A stretch of 64,000 nucleotides of DNA from NCBI GenBank assembly GCA_018287875.1, contig JAGVVL010000001.1:8990001-9054000 (forward strand). The letters are read 5' to 3'. Of this stretch, positions 21,570 through 34,200 are shown in pieces. The stretch comes from Nigrospora sphaerica (lineage: Eukaryota > Ascomycota > Sordariomycetes > Amphisphaeriales > Apiosporaceae). The notes beneath the pieces were generated by a model. It was not told the origin of the DNA. It saw nothing but the letters and a program-made list of their open reading frames with translations, and searched no databases. Position 1 is the first letter of the stretch; each line of letters starts with the position of its first letter. The translations under genes were made by a program, and so were the position numbers.

Positions 21570-22138
21570 TACCAAAGACTTCTTCTATTTCACGCAAAAA
21601 TCCACGCTAGGGGAGAGCACTGGAATGGATTGCTGTGAAATGGCCCACATGCAGGGGCAAAGCACAATGGGGGCAGGTGCGTTACGTACTTAAGTAAGCT
21701 TACATGTACCAAGTAGAGAGCATCAAAGTTGCTGTGCCAGCTGTCGCCTCAAGCGCAGCCTAAGGGGGAAGAGAAAGAGCCCTGGGGAATGTAGGGGCAG
21801 ACGACCGCACGAGGCTCGCCCATCTTCCTGGGCCGACACGCTGGCAACCCGTCCGGGGATCACCGAGGAATGGATTACCTCGGCCCACATATAGCTTCAC
21901 TTATATTCACCATTGTCAATACGCTCCATTGGTTGTGTATCGGGTATATATATGCATTAATTTGGTTGCCAGCCTGATGGCTTGGCTATGAGTAACTTCG
22001 CTACTTGGATAAATGACTTTACAAAGTGTGGGTATGGATCTAAGTGATGCTATAGCCTCCACCTCATCCAAGAGTGGCCGGCCCCAGTAACGCCGCTGAA
22101 TGCAACCAAGAGACTCCGCCGTCCTTTCCCCGCCCGCC

Positions 22139-24172
22139 TCACGCATTTGTGCCGGGCTGCGCTGATGGGATCGTGGTGAGGTGGTTTTGTAGCCGCTCGT
22201 TGGCCTCGTGAATCGGCACCGCGTCGGCCTCGGGGGCGTCGTGGACCTCGTGGCTGTTCCGACGGCTCGGGTTGCGGCTGGCGTTGCGGCTAGCATTCCG
22301 GCTTGCTGCATTCTTACTGGCGTAGTAAGAGCTGCGGCGGCTGCTGGCGCCAAAGCGATCGCGGCCCATGCCGGGGCGTGCGGGCGTCTGAGTGTCCACA
22401 GGCGTGCGGAGGCCGCCGGCGGGCGTGGCGGCACCCGACGAGGTGTCGAGGTCGGCGCTTGCCCGGTGACTGGCGGGGTGGCTCGCCGCGTGCGGGTGAG
22501 CGGCGTGGGAGTTCTGGCGCGAATAGCCCGGATGACTGCCCGTGTTGGAGTGCACCAGGCTGAGGCGGCGGCCATCGAAGTTGTCGTCGCCCTTGGCCAG
22601 ACTCTGGGCAAAGGGCGACCGCTTGCGCAGCACGGGACCCTTCCAGTAGATGATGTACACGGCGATGACCAGCACGAAGGATATGCAAAACAGAATGGTC
22701 GACGCATACGGCAGGTTCATGCCCTTTTCGCGGCCGATGTTGGAGTAGAAGGGCGTGGCCGGCACCGTCAGTACGCCAGCCAAGAAGTCACGTGCCCAAC
22801 CGTTGCCTCCCGTGGCCGAGGCCGAGTAGGGGCCGTATGCGCAGATCATGTAGTCGATGGTGGCCATGTAGATGGCGTAGTTGGCAATGCCGATAATGGC
22901 GCTGCCCACCATGGTGCCGATCCAGTGGACCGGCGGCCCGTTGCTCGTCCAGGCGAAGATGATGAGGCCAATTGGCAAGCAGGGGGCCAGGTAAAGAAGC
23001 CAGTAAAGACGAGACTCGTACTGGGCGTGTTCGTCTTGCGGGTTTCGCGCACGAGCGGCCTTGTTCCGCCGAATAGCCGGGAGGAAGGACAGCCATGCAA
23101 TCACGTAGCCGATGCCGATAGGAATGAAGGACAGACCGATTTGCGAGGGGCTGAAGTCCCACTGCTTGTAAACCAGGGCGAAGGACTGGATCTGCATGAA
23201 GATCAGGGCATCGGCGAAACCAGACAACAGCGAGAGGACCAGGACGATGGGCTCCGTCACGAACATGCGGAAGGGCCGCAGCCACGTGTAGAGCAGCTCC
23301 TTGAAGGTGAAGCGCTGCCAGAAGGACTCGATCTCGTCGGGGCCGTAGATGTTAGGGTCCACGCCCGTCTTCCTTCGCTTCTTGGCAATGTTGTTCAGCA
23401 TGATGGTGGTCCGGGTCTCGGGGACGGCGAACAGATGCAGAAGCTGGACAAAGCCGCCGAAGATGAGCTGGATCCACATGGCCCAGCGCCAATGAAGGTA
23501 CTGCTCGACGAAGCCGCCAATAATGGGACCCAGGATGGAACCGCCGACCGAAGAGAAGACGATGTAGGCGACAGCATACTGCTGGTGGTCGCCGTCGAAC
23601 ATGTCGGCAATCATGCCGAGGGTGACACTGCCGCCGGCCGACGACAGGCCACCGAGGGCACGCCCGACCATGATGGTGGCAAAGTTCTGGGCGAGGGCGA
23701 CGGGGATGCACCAGATGTTGACGAGGAAGAGGGACAGCTGCAGCACGGGCTTGCGGCCAAACTCCTCGGACCAGGGGGCCCAGAGCTCGCAGCCGAAGGC
23801 GTACATGATGAGGAAGATGGCGGCACCGGCGCGGGCGGCCTGTTCGCTGACGTGGAACTCCTCACTGATACCGCCGAGGCCGTTGGAGTAGAGCGACGTG
23901 TTGAAGTTCATTGACGTCTGCACCAAGAAGATGACGGTGAGGATCCACCACTTCTTCCAGGTCGGGAAGGCGAAGCCCAACTCGTCCTCGACGTCTTCTT
24001 CCTTGAGTTCGCGCTTCCCGGTGGCTTCGAAATGCTCGTCCTTGCGAGCGCCGCGAGCCTCGAGCGTCTCGTTGGGCGGCTTGATGGGGCCGCGGTGCTC
24101 TTTTTCATCCTTGTGTGATGCCGACCCCGAGTCAGAGGGGGGCATCTTCTCGTTGTCTGAAGCTGGAGCCAT
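22139..24172 (-). CDS. MFS drug/polyamine-type transporter (DHA1 family)
   Basis: A 677-residue intronless plasma-membrane antiporter-like protein. Residues 1-85 are charged and cytoplasmic. Twelve membrane segments then follow, from WWILTVIFLVQTSMNFNTSL to ILFCISFVLVIAVYIIYW. Family signatures: the loop 2-3 motif SEEFGRKPVLQLS, VGRALGGLSSAGGSVTLGMIADMF with its GG/S pattern in segment 4, and VFSSVGGSILGPIIGGFVEQYLHWRWAMWIQLIFGG, the antiporter motif C region. The central loop and FSPSQIGLSFIPIGIGY lead into segments 7-12. The C-terminal ~130 residues form an unusual hydrophilic tail rich in Ser/His/Arg/Asn with SRNASRNASRNPSRRNS repeats, a likely phosphorylation target. The start at MAPASDNEKM is preferred over an in-frame ATG 65 codons upstream because homologues begin with this charged region. 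Substrate unknown; polyamine or azole-type efflux is the family precedent. Confidence 0.93.
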   Translation of the reverse strand: MAPASDNEKMPPSDSGSASHKDEKEHRGPIKPPNETLEARGARKDEHFEATGKRELKEEDVEDELGFAFPTWKKWWILTVIFLVQTSMNFNTSLYSNGLGGISEEFHVSEQAARAGAAIFLIMYAFGCELWAPWSEEFGRKPVLQLSLFLVNIWCIPVALAQNFATIMVGRALGGLSSAGGSVTLGMIADMFDGDHQQYAVAYIVFSSVGGSILGPIIGGFVEQYLHWRWAMWIQLIFGGFVQLLHLFAVPETRTTIMLNNIAKKRRKTGVDPNIYGPDEIESFWQRFTFKELLYTWLRPFRMFVTEPIVLVLSLLSGFADALIFMQIQSFALVYKQWDFSPSQIGLSFIPIGIGYVIAWLSFLPAIRRNKAARARNPQDEHAQYESRLYWLLYLAPCLPIGLIIFAWTSNGPPVHWIGTMVGSAIIGIANYAIYMATIDYMICAYGPYSASATGGNGWARDFLAGVLTVPATPFYSNIGREKGMNLPYASTILFCISFVLVIAVYIIYWKGPVLRKRSPFAQSLAKGDDNFDGRRLSLVHSNTGSHPGYSRQNSHAAHPHAASHPASHRASADLDTSSGAATPAGGLRTPVDTQTPARPGMGRDRFGASSRRSSYYASKNAASRNASRNASRNPSRRNSHEVHDAPEADAVPIHEANERLQNHLTTIPSAQPGTNA

Positions 24173-27100
24173 GGTGAAGGAGAGGGGAGAAGGGAGGCCC
24201 AGTAGAAAGACGAACGGATCGTTGAGTCGAGAGTGTATCGTAAGAACCGGCGGTAGGCATCTGGGGGACCTGGGGGTTATGTACTTTTTCTTTTCCCCAT
24301 CTAACGACAACCCCAGCCAGGCTAGCGGAGATGGATGAATATGGGGAAGACCAACAAAAGGACGCAAGGGCAGTGGAATCTTAATAGCGTGTCAAGCCAG
24401 GCTAGGTGGAGGCGACTGCAAGCAGGACTAGACGATCGGTCAGGCATGTGAGAGGCACGTAGGGTACTAAGCTCCTGTCGAATCGAATCGCTCGCGAAGA
24501 AGGTGCAGCCGGGGGGGGGGGATGACCCCATAGCTTGTTGTAGGTTGCTTCGCGCTTGCCCTGGGGCCCCAGCAAGGACGGAGTAACGAGCCACCGCGTA
24601 CGACGTGCAGCAGCGTGTTGAAACGATATGGATGGCGCATCTTACATGGATGGAGGACGGGCGACATCACGTCATAACCCCAGGAAGCAGGAAGGGTCTT
24701 TCAAGCCGGAGTAGGAACTGTCGCTGGACCGTGGGAGAGCACCACGATCCGGGGGTCAAGCTCGCTACTTTACACTGCCGATATTACACTTTCTCTAGGC
24801 CTTCCAATTCCATGGGACCCTCCAGATACTCGGGACGGACCTTTTTATGAGTTAGACGAGAACTTTCATTGGTTTCTCCCGTGGTGAGAGCGAGGAGCCC
24901 ACACTGTCGACGGATGGGCTTCCCAAGTCGAGCCTCTAAGATGGACGACAAATTATCTCCTGTTGTTCCCGACTGGAGGTCGTGCCCCCGAGTCGGGCCA
25001 TTTCTGGAGCGGACCCACAATGACGCATCCCACCCGCAAAACCCGCCCCCTGGGTCTGGATTGCTCGCTTGCTCTGTGGAGGCCCGTGGGCGCTTGATTT
25101 GACCCTCTCTCCTCTCCGGCTTTTTGATCCCCACATTCTTTGCAATGCCCTTCGACAACTCCGACTGCTTTGTAGAGACCTCCGACCGGGCCCCAACCCG
25201 AGCTGAACTGCTTGTTATGGGTGACCCGCCGCGCACCGTGGTGGAAGCAGGAAGCCGAAGGAGAATGAAGGCCCTTGCCTCGGGGTCATTTTTCCATCCT
25301 TCATGTCTGCTTACCTTACTTCTAGGGGCGCCGACTCAAGGCGTTGTCAGCCCTTGCGAGCAAGCAGGCAAGCCGGAACACCAGCTTTGACAAACATTTC
25401 GAGTCCCGCGGCAGCATCGTCATGATGACAGCCGATGGGTTATCCAGGGTGTAACGAACAAGTGCTGATTGGGGAGCATGGCTGGCATGGTTGACACCCG
25501 CCCGGAGGGCTGCATGCACCCTTTGTCGTTGTCAACGCAGCCTCCCCGTCTGACCGTCGATTCCCATTTCATCGGCACGCCGATGATATCATCGTGCCGA
25601 TGAGTGGATCAATGCTCGCGCCCTCTCGAACAAAGACTTTTGCGAATTGCATGGTTGTGGCCGGGCCGGGAGTGGGGGACGAACAAAAACCGCTTCCATC
25701 CCATGGGGTCTTTTAGTCCGTACCTTTCGAAGTCCGGGGGCCCAGGGCAAATGAAGCGCGCGAGGCCCAAGAATGCGACGAGTGGTCTCCCCAGCAGACG
25801 ATGGATGCCACCTCGTGTTTTGCGCCGCATTTCTCTCTGTTCATCCCATCATCCGATTCACGGCCACGCGCGTGTGAAAATTCCCCGGGGGTCGTAGGCC
25901 AAAATGCGGCGAAAAGAACAAGCACGGCGAACAAGCATCACCCAAGCAACTGCCAAGGTCCCCCTCGTCATGACAAGCATTTTCTGGGCGGTGCGCTGGA
26001 ATCGCAGCCAACAGGATCGTCGCGGCAGTGGCGCCCGCTCCCTGCGTAGCGCTCACCTTGCCAACCTTGCCAAGTCGGCCTGGCTCCAAATGCCCATCCC
26101 GAGCCGCCTAAGAATTGACCGTCTGGCCGTGAAGCTTGTCAGGCTAGCACTGTTGGGGGAGGAGAACCGATTGATTGGATTGAAGATGCCCAGCCGCAGC
26201 TTCGATGCTGGTCAAAAAACAGCCGGCTGTTCGGGTGCAATACGACGAAAGCGTCGGTGAGGTAGGCAGACGAAAGCCGCGAAAAGCAGCCTTCATGCAC
26301 GGTGAGATCACAGTTTGTACGGCACGCGACCGCAGCGCATCGCTTTTGCCTTGGCAGCCCCTCGACCGACAGTCACCTTAACTATTGGTCCTCTCGGGCT
26401 CCCGGATCGCTACCTTTCGTGCAACATGGAATGCACGAATACGGCGGCCGCCCGGCAGAGCAGGAGGTTACTTTCCGATGCCGTACCGTGCCACGCAGAA
26501 GTACGCTGGGGTTCTGGCGTGCATCCAAGCTGAGGTACGGGGGCTCCCCCGCCACCTGCAAATAATCGATTCGCTAAAATGGCCATGCCTACACGCAACG
26601 TGCCCTCGCGATGGGAAACAATCTATCAACAACTGGAAGCGGTAGTCTTGATCCGGCCGTCAGCCAAAAGCCCGGCCTACGAGATCGCACGTCGACAATT
26701 TGTCCCCAATACCCACCCCGCCTGGCCCACGAGCGCCATCTCGTGACTTCCTTCACGAACCCGTCCGTGATGCCAACCAACCCTCTCTCCACGCCCCCTT
26801 GCCTCCCTCTCATCTCATCTCTAACACCCTCGCGCCGTTACGAGCATTTTCTTGACTGCCATCATCTTGTGCCACTCCCGCCATACCACTGCCGTCTCTT
26901 CCCCGATAGCCTCATAGGCGCCCAGCTGCTACACACACTCTCTCCACCTCCCGTAGTGCTGAGTCCTCGTAGACGCCAGCCGCCAGGGGGAGGGTTCCTG
27001 CTCTGCCCCCCACTGGACCGGGCCCTACCCAATCCGGCATCTCCACAGACAGGAGGAGGAAAAAAAAAACGTGGCCAGCGCGTGGACGCCTGAGAACCGC

Positions 27101-27840
27101 GCCACCGACGTACGCTGGCCTGTAGCCCGGGGCGGGGTGGACTCGCAACGCGGGGGGTTTGTCGATGGTGGGGGATGGAATCGGGCCGTTGGGAGGGGCA
27201 AAAGGCGGGTTAGCAGAAACGCACGTGCTGTTCGAAACCCACCCCCTCGGGTTCCCCATGGCCCGGGGGGAACGGCGGGGGCGGCAGAACGCCTGAAGTC
27301 CGCCCGCCCCTCGGGACATGGCAGCGGGGGGCCGCTATTAACGCCGACGGCTCCCGGCGCTCCCCCGGCGCCGCCCGTCACTTTCCACGACCACGTGATA
27401 TACGTGATTGGGTGAAAGCCTCCTTCAACGTGCCAAAACACGTGCTATACGGTTCACGGGCTCTACAGCCACCGGGGAAGAGAGGACCCCTTTCCATCTG
27501 CTAATGTTGTAATGCCGGACGGGGAAACACGCACGACGATAATAACGAGGATGGAACATGAATATTTTCTTAATTTAGTAGTGGTCGCTCTGGGTATATC
27601 ATGTGAACCGAAAAGGAAAGGAGTGATATGAAACAGAAGAGAAATTAAGGAAAGAAAGGAAAAACGTTCGTGTGCACATTCCGCTCACCGAGCAAATTCT
27701 CCCCCGTCACCCGTCATCTTGTCCTCCAGCACCTCCGCCGTCGCCGCCCCAGTCTGATCAAATAGGAAAGCATCCCGCACTCGGCCGCGGTAGACACTTT
27801 CCCCCTGTTTGTGTTGATACAGATAAACGCAACGCTGCGC
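24173..27840. other. Intergenic region with one strong palindrome
   Basis: Promoter of the MFS gene on the left and 3' flank of the next minus-strand gene on the right. A poly-G run lies near 24510, a poly-A run near 27060 and a 35-bp palindrome at 25569-25603. Short overlapping frames show no family motifs. Confidence 0.5.
25569..25603. repeat. 35-bp palindrome (perfect 11-bp arms)
   Basis: Arms tcatcggcacg and cgtgccgatga are exact reverse complements. The centre contains a second palindrome cgatgatatcatcg. Could form a cruciform or bind a dimeric regulator. Confidence 0.8.
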
Positions 27841-30800
27841 TTACAGCTCGTCGCGGATGTTCTCCACCGTCTCCTTTACTTGGTCCACAACGGAGCTGGC
27901 GGCCGCCGTGGCTGCGTCCGTAGCCTCGCCCACCACGCTGCCGACCGTGGATGTCGCGGCGCCGTAGGCACCGGCGAGGCGGGAGTAGACCGACTCGGTA
28001 AACGTGGGCTCCTTGCCCATGACGAGCTCCGAGACCAGCGAGCTCACCATGGCGTACTGGGACGATGCGGCGTCCGCGTACTCGCCCGCCACCGACGAGG
28101 CCGAAGACATCGAGTCGGCCGCGTACTCGCCCGCCGACGCCGCGTAGTTTGACGCCGCGTCCGTGGCCGATGCGGCGTATTCGCCAGCCTGGGAGGCGTA
28201 GTCGCCCGCGGCCGCGTACAAGTTCTCGTACCACGGGGTCGGGGTGGGGGCGCCATAGACCTGGGAGCTGACGCGGCTGACCACGAATTCCCAACCATCG
28301 CTGGCCGAATCACCGACGGCGGCGGCCTTATCACTGGCGGCCGACACAGCCGACGCCGCCGCCGCACTGGCTGCCGATGCCGCTGCCGCTGCCGCATCCG
28401 TAGCCGCCGCCGCCGCGGAAGCCGCTGACTCGCTGGCCACCGAGGCGGCTGAGCTCGCCGAGCCCTGAATGTCCGTAGGCGTAGGGGTGGCCGTCACTGA
28501 GCTCATGGCCGTCGAGGCAGCCGCGAGGAACTCGCTGTAGCGCGCGTGGGCCAAGCCAAGACCGGCGTAGTAGTTGTGCTTGGCATTGTCCATCAGCTTC
28601 TCCAGACGCTCGCCCGTCGTGCTCGGCGACGGCTCGGCCGCGCCAATAGCAACCTTGGCGCTCTCGTACTGTTCGCCGGCCCAGTTGATCGAGTCCTGCA
28701 GGTTCTGCTGCGCGATGGATTGGACCTTTTCCCAGTCGACCGAGGGCATAGTAGGCATATCCGGCACCCATTTGGTCGTCGGGGTGCCGTAAACACCCTC
28801 GGAAGCGGCAGTCATGGCGCTCTGGAGCCGGGAGTTGGCCGTGGCCATGGCATCAAAGTAGGCGTTCCGGACCGAGCTGAAGGCCTCCTCGTGGACAGGC
28901 TTCGGCTCACCGTGAACCTGAACCGAGGCCACAGACATGGCGCTGGAGTATTTTTCGGCTGCTTGCGCAATGGCGTTCGTATAGGCGGCCTGGGCGGCCG
29001 AAGTGATGCTTCCGATGTTGGGAAGGATATCGTCCTCATAATCATCCAAAATCGGTTTTCTGGAGGGAACAGACTGGGCCGCAGCGCCAAACATAGCCGA
29101 TTTGACGCTGGGGGTCGCTGCGCTGTGGGTAGGCTCCGAAGCCATGCTTTCCATCGGCGGCAGGGCCGAGGTCTCCGTGTCCTCCTCGGCGGCAGTGGTC
29201 GCTGCGGCCAGCTTTTCAGGTTTGGCGCTCGAAACGCCCTCGCTCATGGCCTCGCTCATCGACTCGGCCCCCTCCTCGACCTTGCCCACGACAGCCTGAG
29301 CGGCCTCTTCAGCGGCCGCGGCAGCTGCGCGGATAGCTTCGGCAGCTTGCTCCTTGGCGGCCTCGGCAGCTTGCTTCATCGCCTCGGCATCAAAGTTGTC
29401 GGTAAAGTCGGTCGCCTCCGCCTTCCAGGCGGCCACCTGCTTGAGGACGGCGAGTTCTTGGGCCGTCTCTCCTGCAATAGCCATGCCCTCGTTTTCAATA
29501 TCGGTGCCGGCGGCCTGCGCCTTTTCGATGCCTGGGTGCGTGGCGACGAGGCGCTTCAAGTCCTCGGTCCACTCATCGAGGCGATCGCGCAGGGCATGGA
29601 ACTTTTGCCAGTCCTTGTAGGTAATGCCATCCATCCAAGCCCACTTCATGCCCAGCTTCTGGAGAGCGAGGTCACGGATGCCTTCGAGGATACGGATATG
29701 TTCCTCGGCAAGTTCCGTCACGGCCCCGTGTACACCCTCCTCGTACGCCGTGCGCCATGTGCGGATAGCCTGGGCCTGATCCCGAATCTTGAGACCGGTA
29801 GTACGGACGGCAGCGGCAACTTCTTCGTCAAACTGGGCTTGTTCCTTGGTATCCTTGTGTTTCTTGAGAAGGGCGAGCAGCTTCTTCTTCAGGGTGGTGA
29901 GCTCGGCCGTTGCCGTCTTCTCCAACTGCCGAACGAGTGGCTTGCCGATCATCTCGGCCTGCTCCTTGATCAGGTTGTCGGTGATTTCGGTAACTCTCTC
30001 CTCAATCTCAATGGCTGAGTCATCAGCGGCCTTGGTGAACTTGCCCTGCCAAAGCGCCAGATCCTCGGCCACCTCCTTGGCGGCCTTTTCGCGAACCTCT
30101 TTTTTGGTGGGGCTGTCGTTGGCCTTGACGTTCATGCTTGCTGCGGCCTCATTGTCGCCTTCGTCGGTAGACTCGGGCTCCGGGGTGGCCTTAACCTTGG
30201 CCGAAGACTGGGTGGTGGAAGCCGAGGAAACAGACGAGTGCGGCTTGTTGGAAGCCGACTTGCCAGAAGCTCTGGGCGGGCGGCATAGTTAGGAGCGGGA
30301 ATGCGGCGGCGAGGCGGGAAGTAAAGGAAGAGACCTACGAATCCGCATCGACCATGGAGGCCTTGACTTTCTTGTCTTGCGAATGACGTCCTAGACGCTC
30401 CATGATGCGCGCGACCTGCGGGTCGACCGTCTTGACGTAAATGTTCCGTACGCGAGGCCAGACAGCCGAGTCGAGGAAGACGTAAGTCTTGTTCCAGGCC
30501 CAGACAGTCGACGGGATGGCCGTGCCCACGGTGAAGGCCGAGGCAGCATCGTAGCCCTGGAAAGCATAGGGCTGGACAAAGCGGTAAGCGGGCAACAGGG
30601 CATCCTCGTAGGCCTGCATCGCATGGGTTCGCGCCAGCTCGTAGTAGGGCTCGGCCATGACAGCAGCCTTTTTCACGTGGGGTGCCACGCTCTGGTCGTA
30701 GTGCACCTTGGCCATGGCCTGGTACTTGGCCAACTGCGGTTGTACCGTCTTCTCCCAATGCACCAGGCCCACGTCCTGGGCTTTCGCGAGCTGGGGTCCT

Positions 30801-31216
30801 CCATACTTGACGGCGTAGGTCCGCGCGGGAGTGACGAAGGTACGGTCGACAGTCTCGTAGTAGGGCTTCGCGAGGTCGACGTAGGGAGCGGCGTACGTAT
30901 CGTAGTAGGGCGCTACATGCGGCAAAACGGCCTGCTTCACCTGGAAGTAGGGCTTGCAAATCTTGGGGGAGGCCTCGGTGCAGGCATCAAGCGTAGGCGG
31001 GCAGCGGAACAGGATGGTGAGGATGGAGTACCAGGTGAAGAGCCTGGCAGTCATGCTGAACAAGCGGGCCACGAAGCCGGCCTTGGCCTTGGCTGGTGGT
31101 GTTCTTCTACGAGCAACGGCCTGGCCATTCATGCTTCCATTCATGCCTCCGTTCATTGCCTTACCGTTTTTCAGCGAGCCATTCGAATGGCCGTTCGCCT
31201 TTGCCTTGACGGCCAT
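27841..31216 (-). CDS. Large repeat/coiled-coil protein, apolipoprotein-like; function unknown
   Basis: Two exons, 31216-30339 and 30271-27841, are joined by a phase-2 GT-AG intron of 67 nt to give 1,102 residues. Residues 1-45 are Gly/Asn/Lys-rich. A hydrophobic segment (FVARLFSMTARLFTWYSILTI, ~48-68) is probably membrane-embedded. Residues ~85-270 are amphipathic repeats with a YY.....PYV.LAKPYYETVDRTF / KYGGPQLAKAQ rhythm. A charged linker and a long Glu/Lys/Ala helix-rich section (residues ~340-600) follow. The C-terminal ~450 residues are Ala/Ser-rich with a recurring V.G.P.P..E or VYG(T/A)P(T) motif about every 60-100 residues (VHGEPKPVHEE, VYGTPTTKW, VYGAPTPTPWYE, VMGKEPTFTES). Homologues are often auto-labelled 'transcription factor hoxa13', but no homeodomain is present. 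A lipid-droplet or membrane-coating role is inference only. An in-frame ATG exists 31 codons upstream at 31309. Confidence 0.82.
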
Positions 31217-34200
31217 GATGAAGGCGGTGCCGTGCAAGGCGGGGATGCAGTGGGTTTTGGGCAATAACAGCGGGCGGGGAAACTGGGCGTGGTTATTTTT
31301 GGTCCGCAACGGAATGCTTCGGTGCGACGGCGAATCGTGGTGTTGAGTCCGTGGCCAGCCTGTGCGGTGCGGATGGTGAGACGTTCTCTCGCCGAGGTGG
31401 AATTGTCGGCAACGTATTTATTGCGCAGCAGGGCCGGCAGGAAATGGACTGGTCTTGCAATACGTCAGTAAAACACAGTCCCGGTTCTGACAGTGGCAGA
31501 TAAGTGTCAAGGGTGGGTAGGGCGCACAAATCGCAACCGCTGTTCCAACTCAATTCCCGCGGCTGTGGAATGCGGGAGGGAAGGGAAGATGGACAAAATG
31601 GTGGCAATGGCGGCTGTCGCAAACATCAGCGCCTGGCGACCGTTAAAGAGGATGGAGGCGGACAAGGAGCCGGAGCTTGGACGCCGGGCTTAAGCACATG
31701 GGAGCAAAAAAAGGTGGTGGTCGCCGTGCTGATCAGACGAACAGAGTGGACGGCAACATGGCGTTGCAGCCTTGGTGTTTCAGCTCCTCTCTATCCTGTT
31801 CGGTTCTGCTGGTCTGGCCTGGGCCTGCCCGCCGGGCACGACCCATTCTGACGGTGAAGGATTGGAATGACGTGCAGGGATTGTCCGAAGCTCGCAAGAA
31901 CCGGGGCACGAACTGCTTGTGGCCGTAGATGCATCATAGGTGGACGACCAGCCGGCGCCAAGCTGCGGAGGCGACCCGTAGCAGTGGGACAAAAAGGCGG
32001 CCATCGATCCGGGATGACGCGATTAGAACGGAAATGCACACTTACATCGCTTTTTGAAGGTTGGCAGAGATGCGCAGGAGGAGCAAGGCGAACAGACAAG
32101 CAGGGTTGCATGAGGATCTTCGCGAGAGAGTGTATTAAGAGGTGGAAAAGCCGGGAACACAGGAGGCGGGCAGTCAGTAGGCGGAAAAGCATTCGCTCAC
32201 TTCTAACTGTCGTCAGCGATCGATGGCTCAAGGGCGCGCGCACCATTGGTTATCTCGGCGTCCTCATCGCGAGCAGTGCTGGCCAGGTGAGAGACCTCAA
32301 TGGGCAAGGTGAGCTCGATGTGGATGTCTGATATCACTGTCCCGGCATGTTGTTCTATTGGAGGAGAGCTTCTATCACAGGCCAGATGACGTTGCGCCGA
32401 GCGCTGTACCACGCTAGAGACGCACATTGAGACAAGCCACGGGTATTTTGTAGCGGAAGGATGCTGGTAGGCGAGGGCCAGTTGCTTCTCTCCATAACCG
32501 TACTGCATCTGGGCGACTCTTGCTCTCGATAGCCCCCCAATTTGCTTGGAAGCTGGCAGCACCGAGAGGTGCCTGCCTAAATACTTAGGTATGCGTGCTA
32601 CCCAGGCCTTGCCAGTTGCTACACAATGGCCGCAACACCAGACGGACATGCCATGAAATATCCAAGTATACAAGCAATAGCCATATAGGCATGAGCTGTG
32701 TCCTTTGTCCGGCCGTCTTCTAGGTGGGCTCGTCTGTGTTTGTCTGCTCTTGCATACAGCATGGGGACTCTCATGACAGTGGGGGCGACAGATTGCTTGT
32801 CGGCCGGGGCATTGATTGGTGGTATGCGGCCGGCATAGATGTATGGATGGATAGGTATTGTGCGACGATGATGCTCCGAAGTCTTCACAGAACCAGCAGG
32901 TATTTTCCTCAGGCATCATGGTGTGGAGGGACACGGGACATCAAAGACGAGCTCCCATGGTCCCCCAAATGCTAAGTACCAACGAGGCTAGCTGGCTGGC
33001 TCGCTGACAGCCAAACCTCACCTGTCCCAATCGTGGGCGTCCAATCCAATTGCTGACTGATCGACGTTTGGACCTGAGACTCCGAAAACCTTGTGGGGAA
33101 CGAGGGGCCGACGCAGGCACAGGCACGGGAACCTCTAACATCCGATATGAAAGGATGTGGCCTCCGTCTCGGGGCCCTTGATACATAATCTGGGCCCGAC
33201 GCCCGCTAAACCAATAGTACGGCTCTATTCAGAACAGAGAAGCTAAACACAAATAGACACGGAAATCGGGCTGGTGTTACATGAGGTAGGTAAGAAGGTT
33301 ATCATCAACGGGTGTGGCAAGGCAAATGGAGTACCATCGTCAAGGCTCTACACGTTTACAGAGAACCCCTCCCACGGCAGCCAAAGCAGGTACCTCTACG
33401 AAGGAGGAGAGGGAGAAAGAAAGAGGGGTGAGAAAAAGAGGAGAGAATCCGGAGCTGCGGAAAGGCCCAGCCCGATGGGATTGTAGCTTCTTGCTTGGCC
33501 CGGCTGAGCCACACGTCGACATAGCCTTAAAAGAATCCAGCGGTTACGTAGGACGGCGCCACGATGGCCCTCATCCCCCATTTGGTCTGCACAAAAACTG
33601 GAACCAACAAAGTAGCCGCGCCGTCCGTTGTCCGCCTGCTTTTGTTTCGTATGTACGTTGATACGGATCACATACATGCATATCCCATATCACATCATCC
33701 CGCCCTTCTATCCCATGGGATTCTGTTGCCAGGGTGCTTTTGCGTGGCCGCGCATATCATCATCGTACCTGCTGCTAACTTCATAGGCCGAACTAGTGGT
33801 CTGCTCCTACGTCGATAGGCTTCTTGCCTCTTCACCCCGACATCCACGACGAGCCTGGCTTCCACGCCACGCCACGCCATACGTATTCACGCCGACACAC
33901 TTTGACTAGCAACTGTCAGCGCCAACTGGCAACAAGGTCGAAAGCAGAAGCCACCTCTTTTGTCTCCTTCAGAACTGCTATTTCCAGCGTCTACCTCGCG
34001 ACTGCTGCGTCGTTGTCTTCCTCGTCCCTTGTCCCCTCGGGCTCTGCACCGCCATCCACTCCAGTTGCCGCCTGGGTCAATCACGCGAGCATTTGTGTCA
34101 AACACCCGCTGGTCCTCAACTTCCCTACGCCAATCGTCGGGGCCAGCGCCTGCGCCCACACCGACCTTGTCCCTAAGACACTGCACCGCAGCAGCAGACT

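Larger units (their letters stand above)
19124..22138. other. Gene-free repeat-rich intergenic block
   Basis: From the thymidylate synthase promoter to the 3' end of the MFS gene there is no supported gene. The block from about 19775 to 20664 is a run of different repeats (listed separately) followed by palindromic sequence near 21362-21569. No transposase, reverse transcriptase or paired terminal repeats were found, so it is not assigned to a mobile element. Confidence 0.55.

Noticed and set aside
22208..23914. Plus-strand frame of 568 codons opposite the MFS gene
   Set aside because: Antisense shadow with low-complexity Gly/Val/Arg content; the minus-strand transporter is clear.
27229..27245. 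T-loop-like gttcgaaaccc as a possible tRNA
   Set aside because: No matching acceptor, D or anticodon stems can be built around it.
28546..30018. Plus-strand frame of 490 codons opposite the repeat protein
   Set aside because: Shadow frame; the minus strand has consistent repeats, an intron and conserved motifs.
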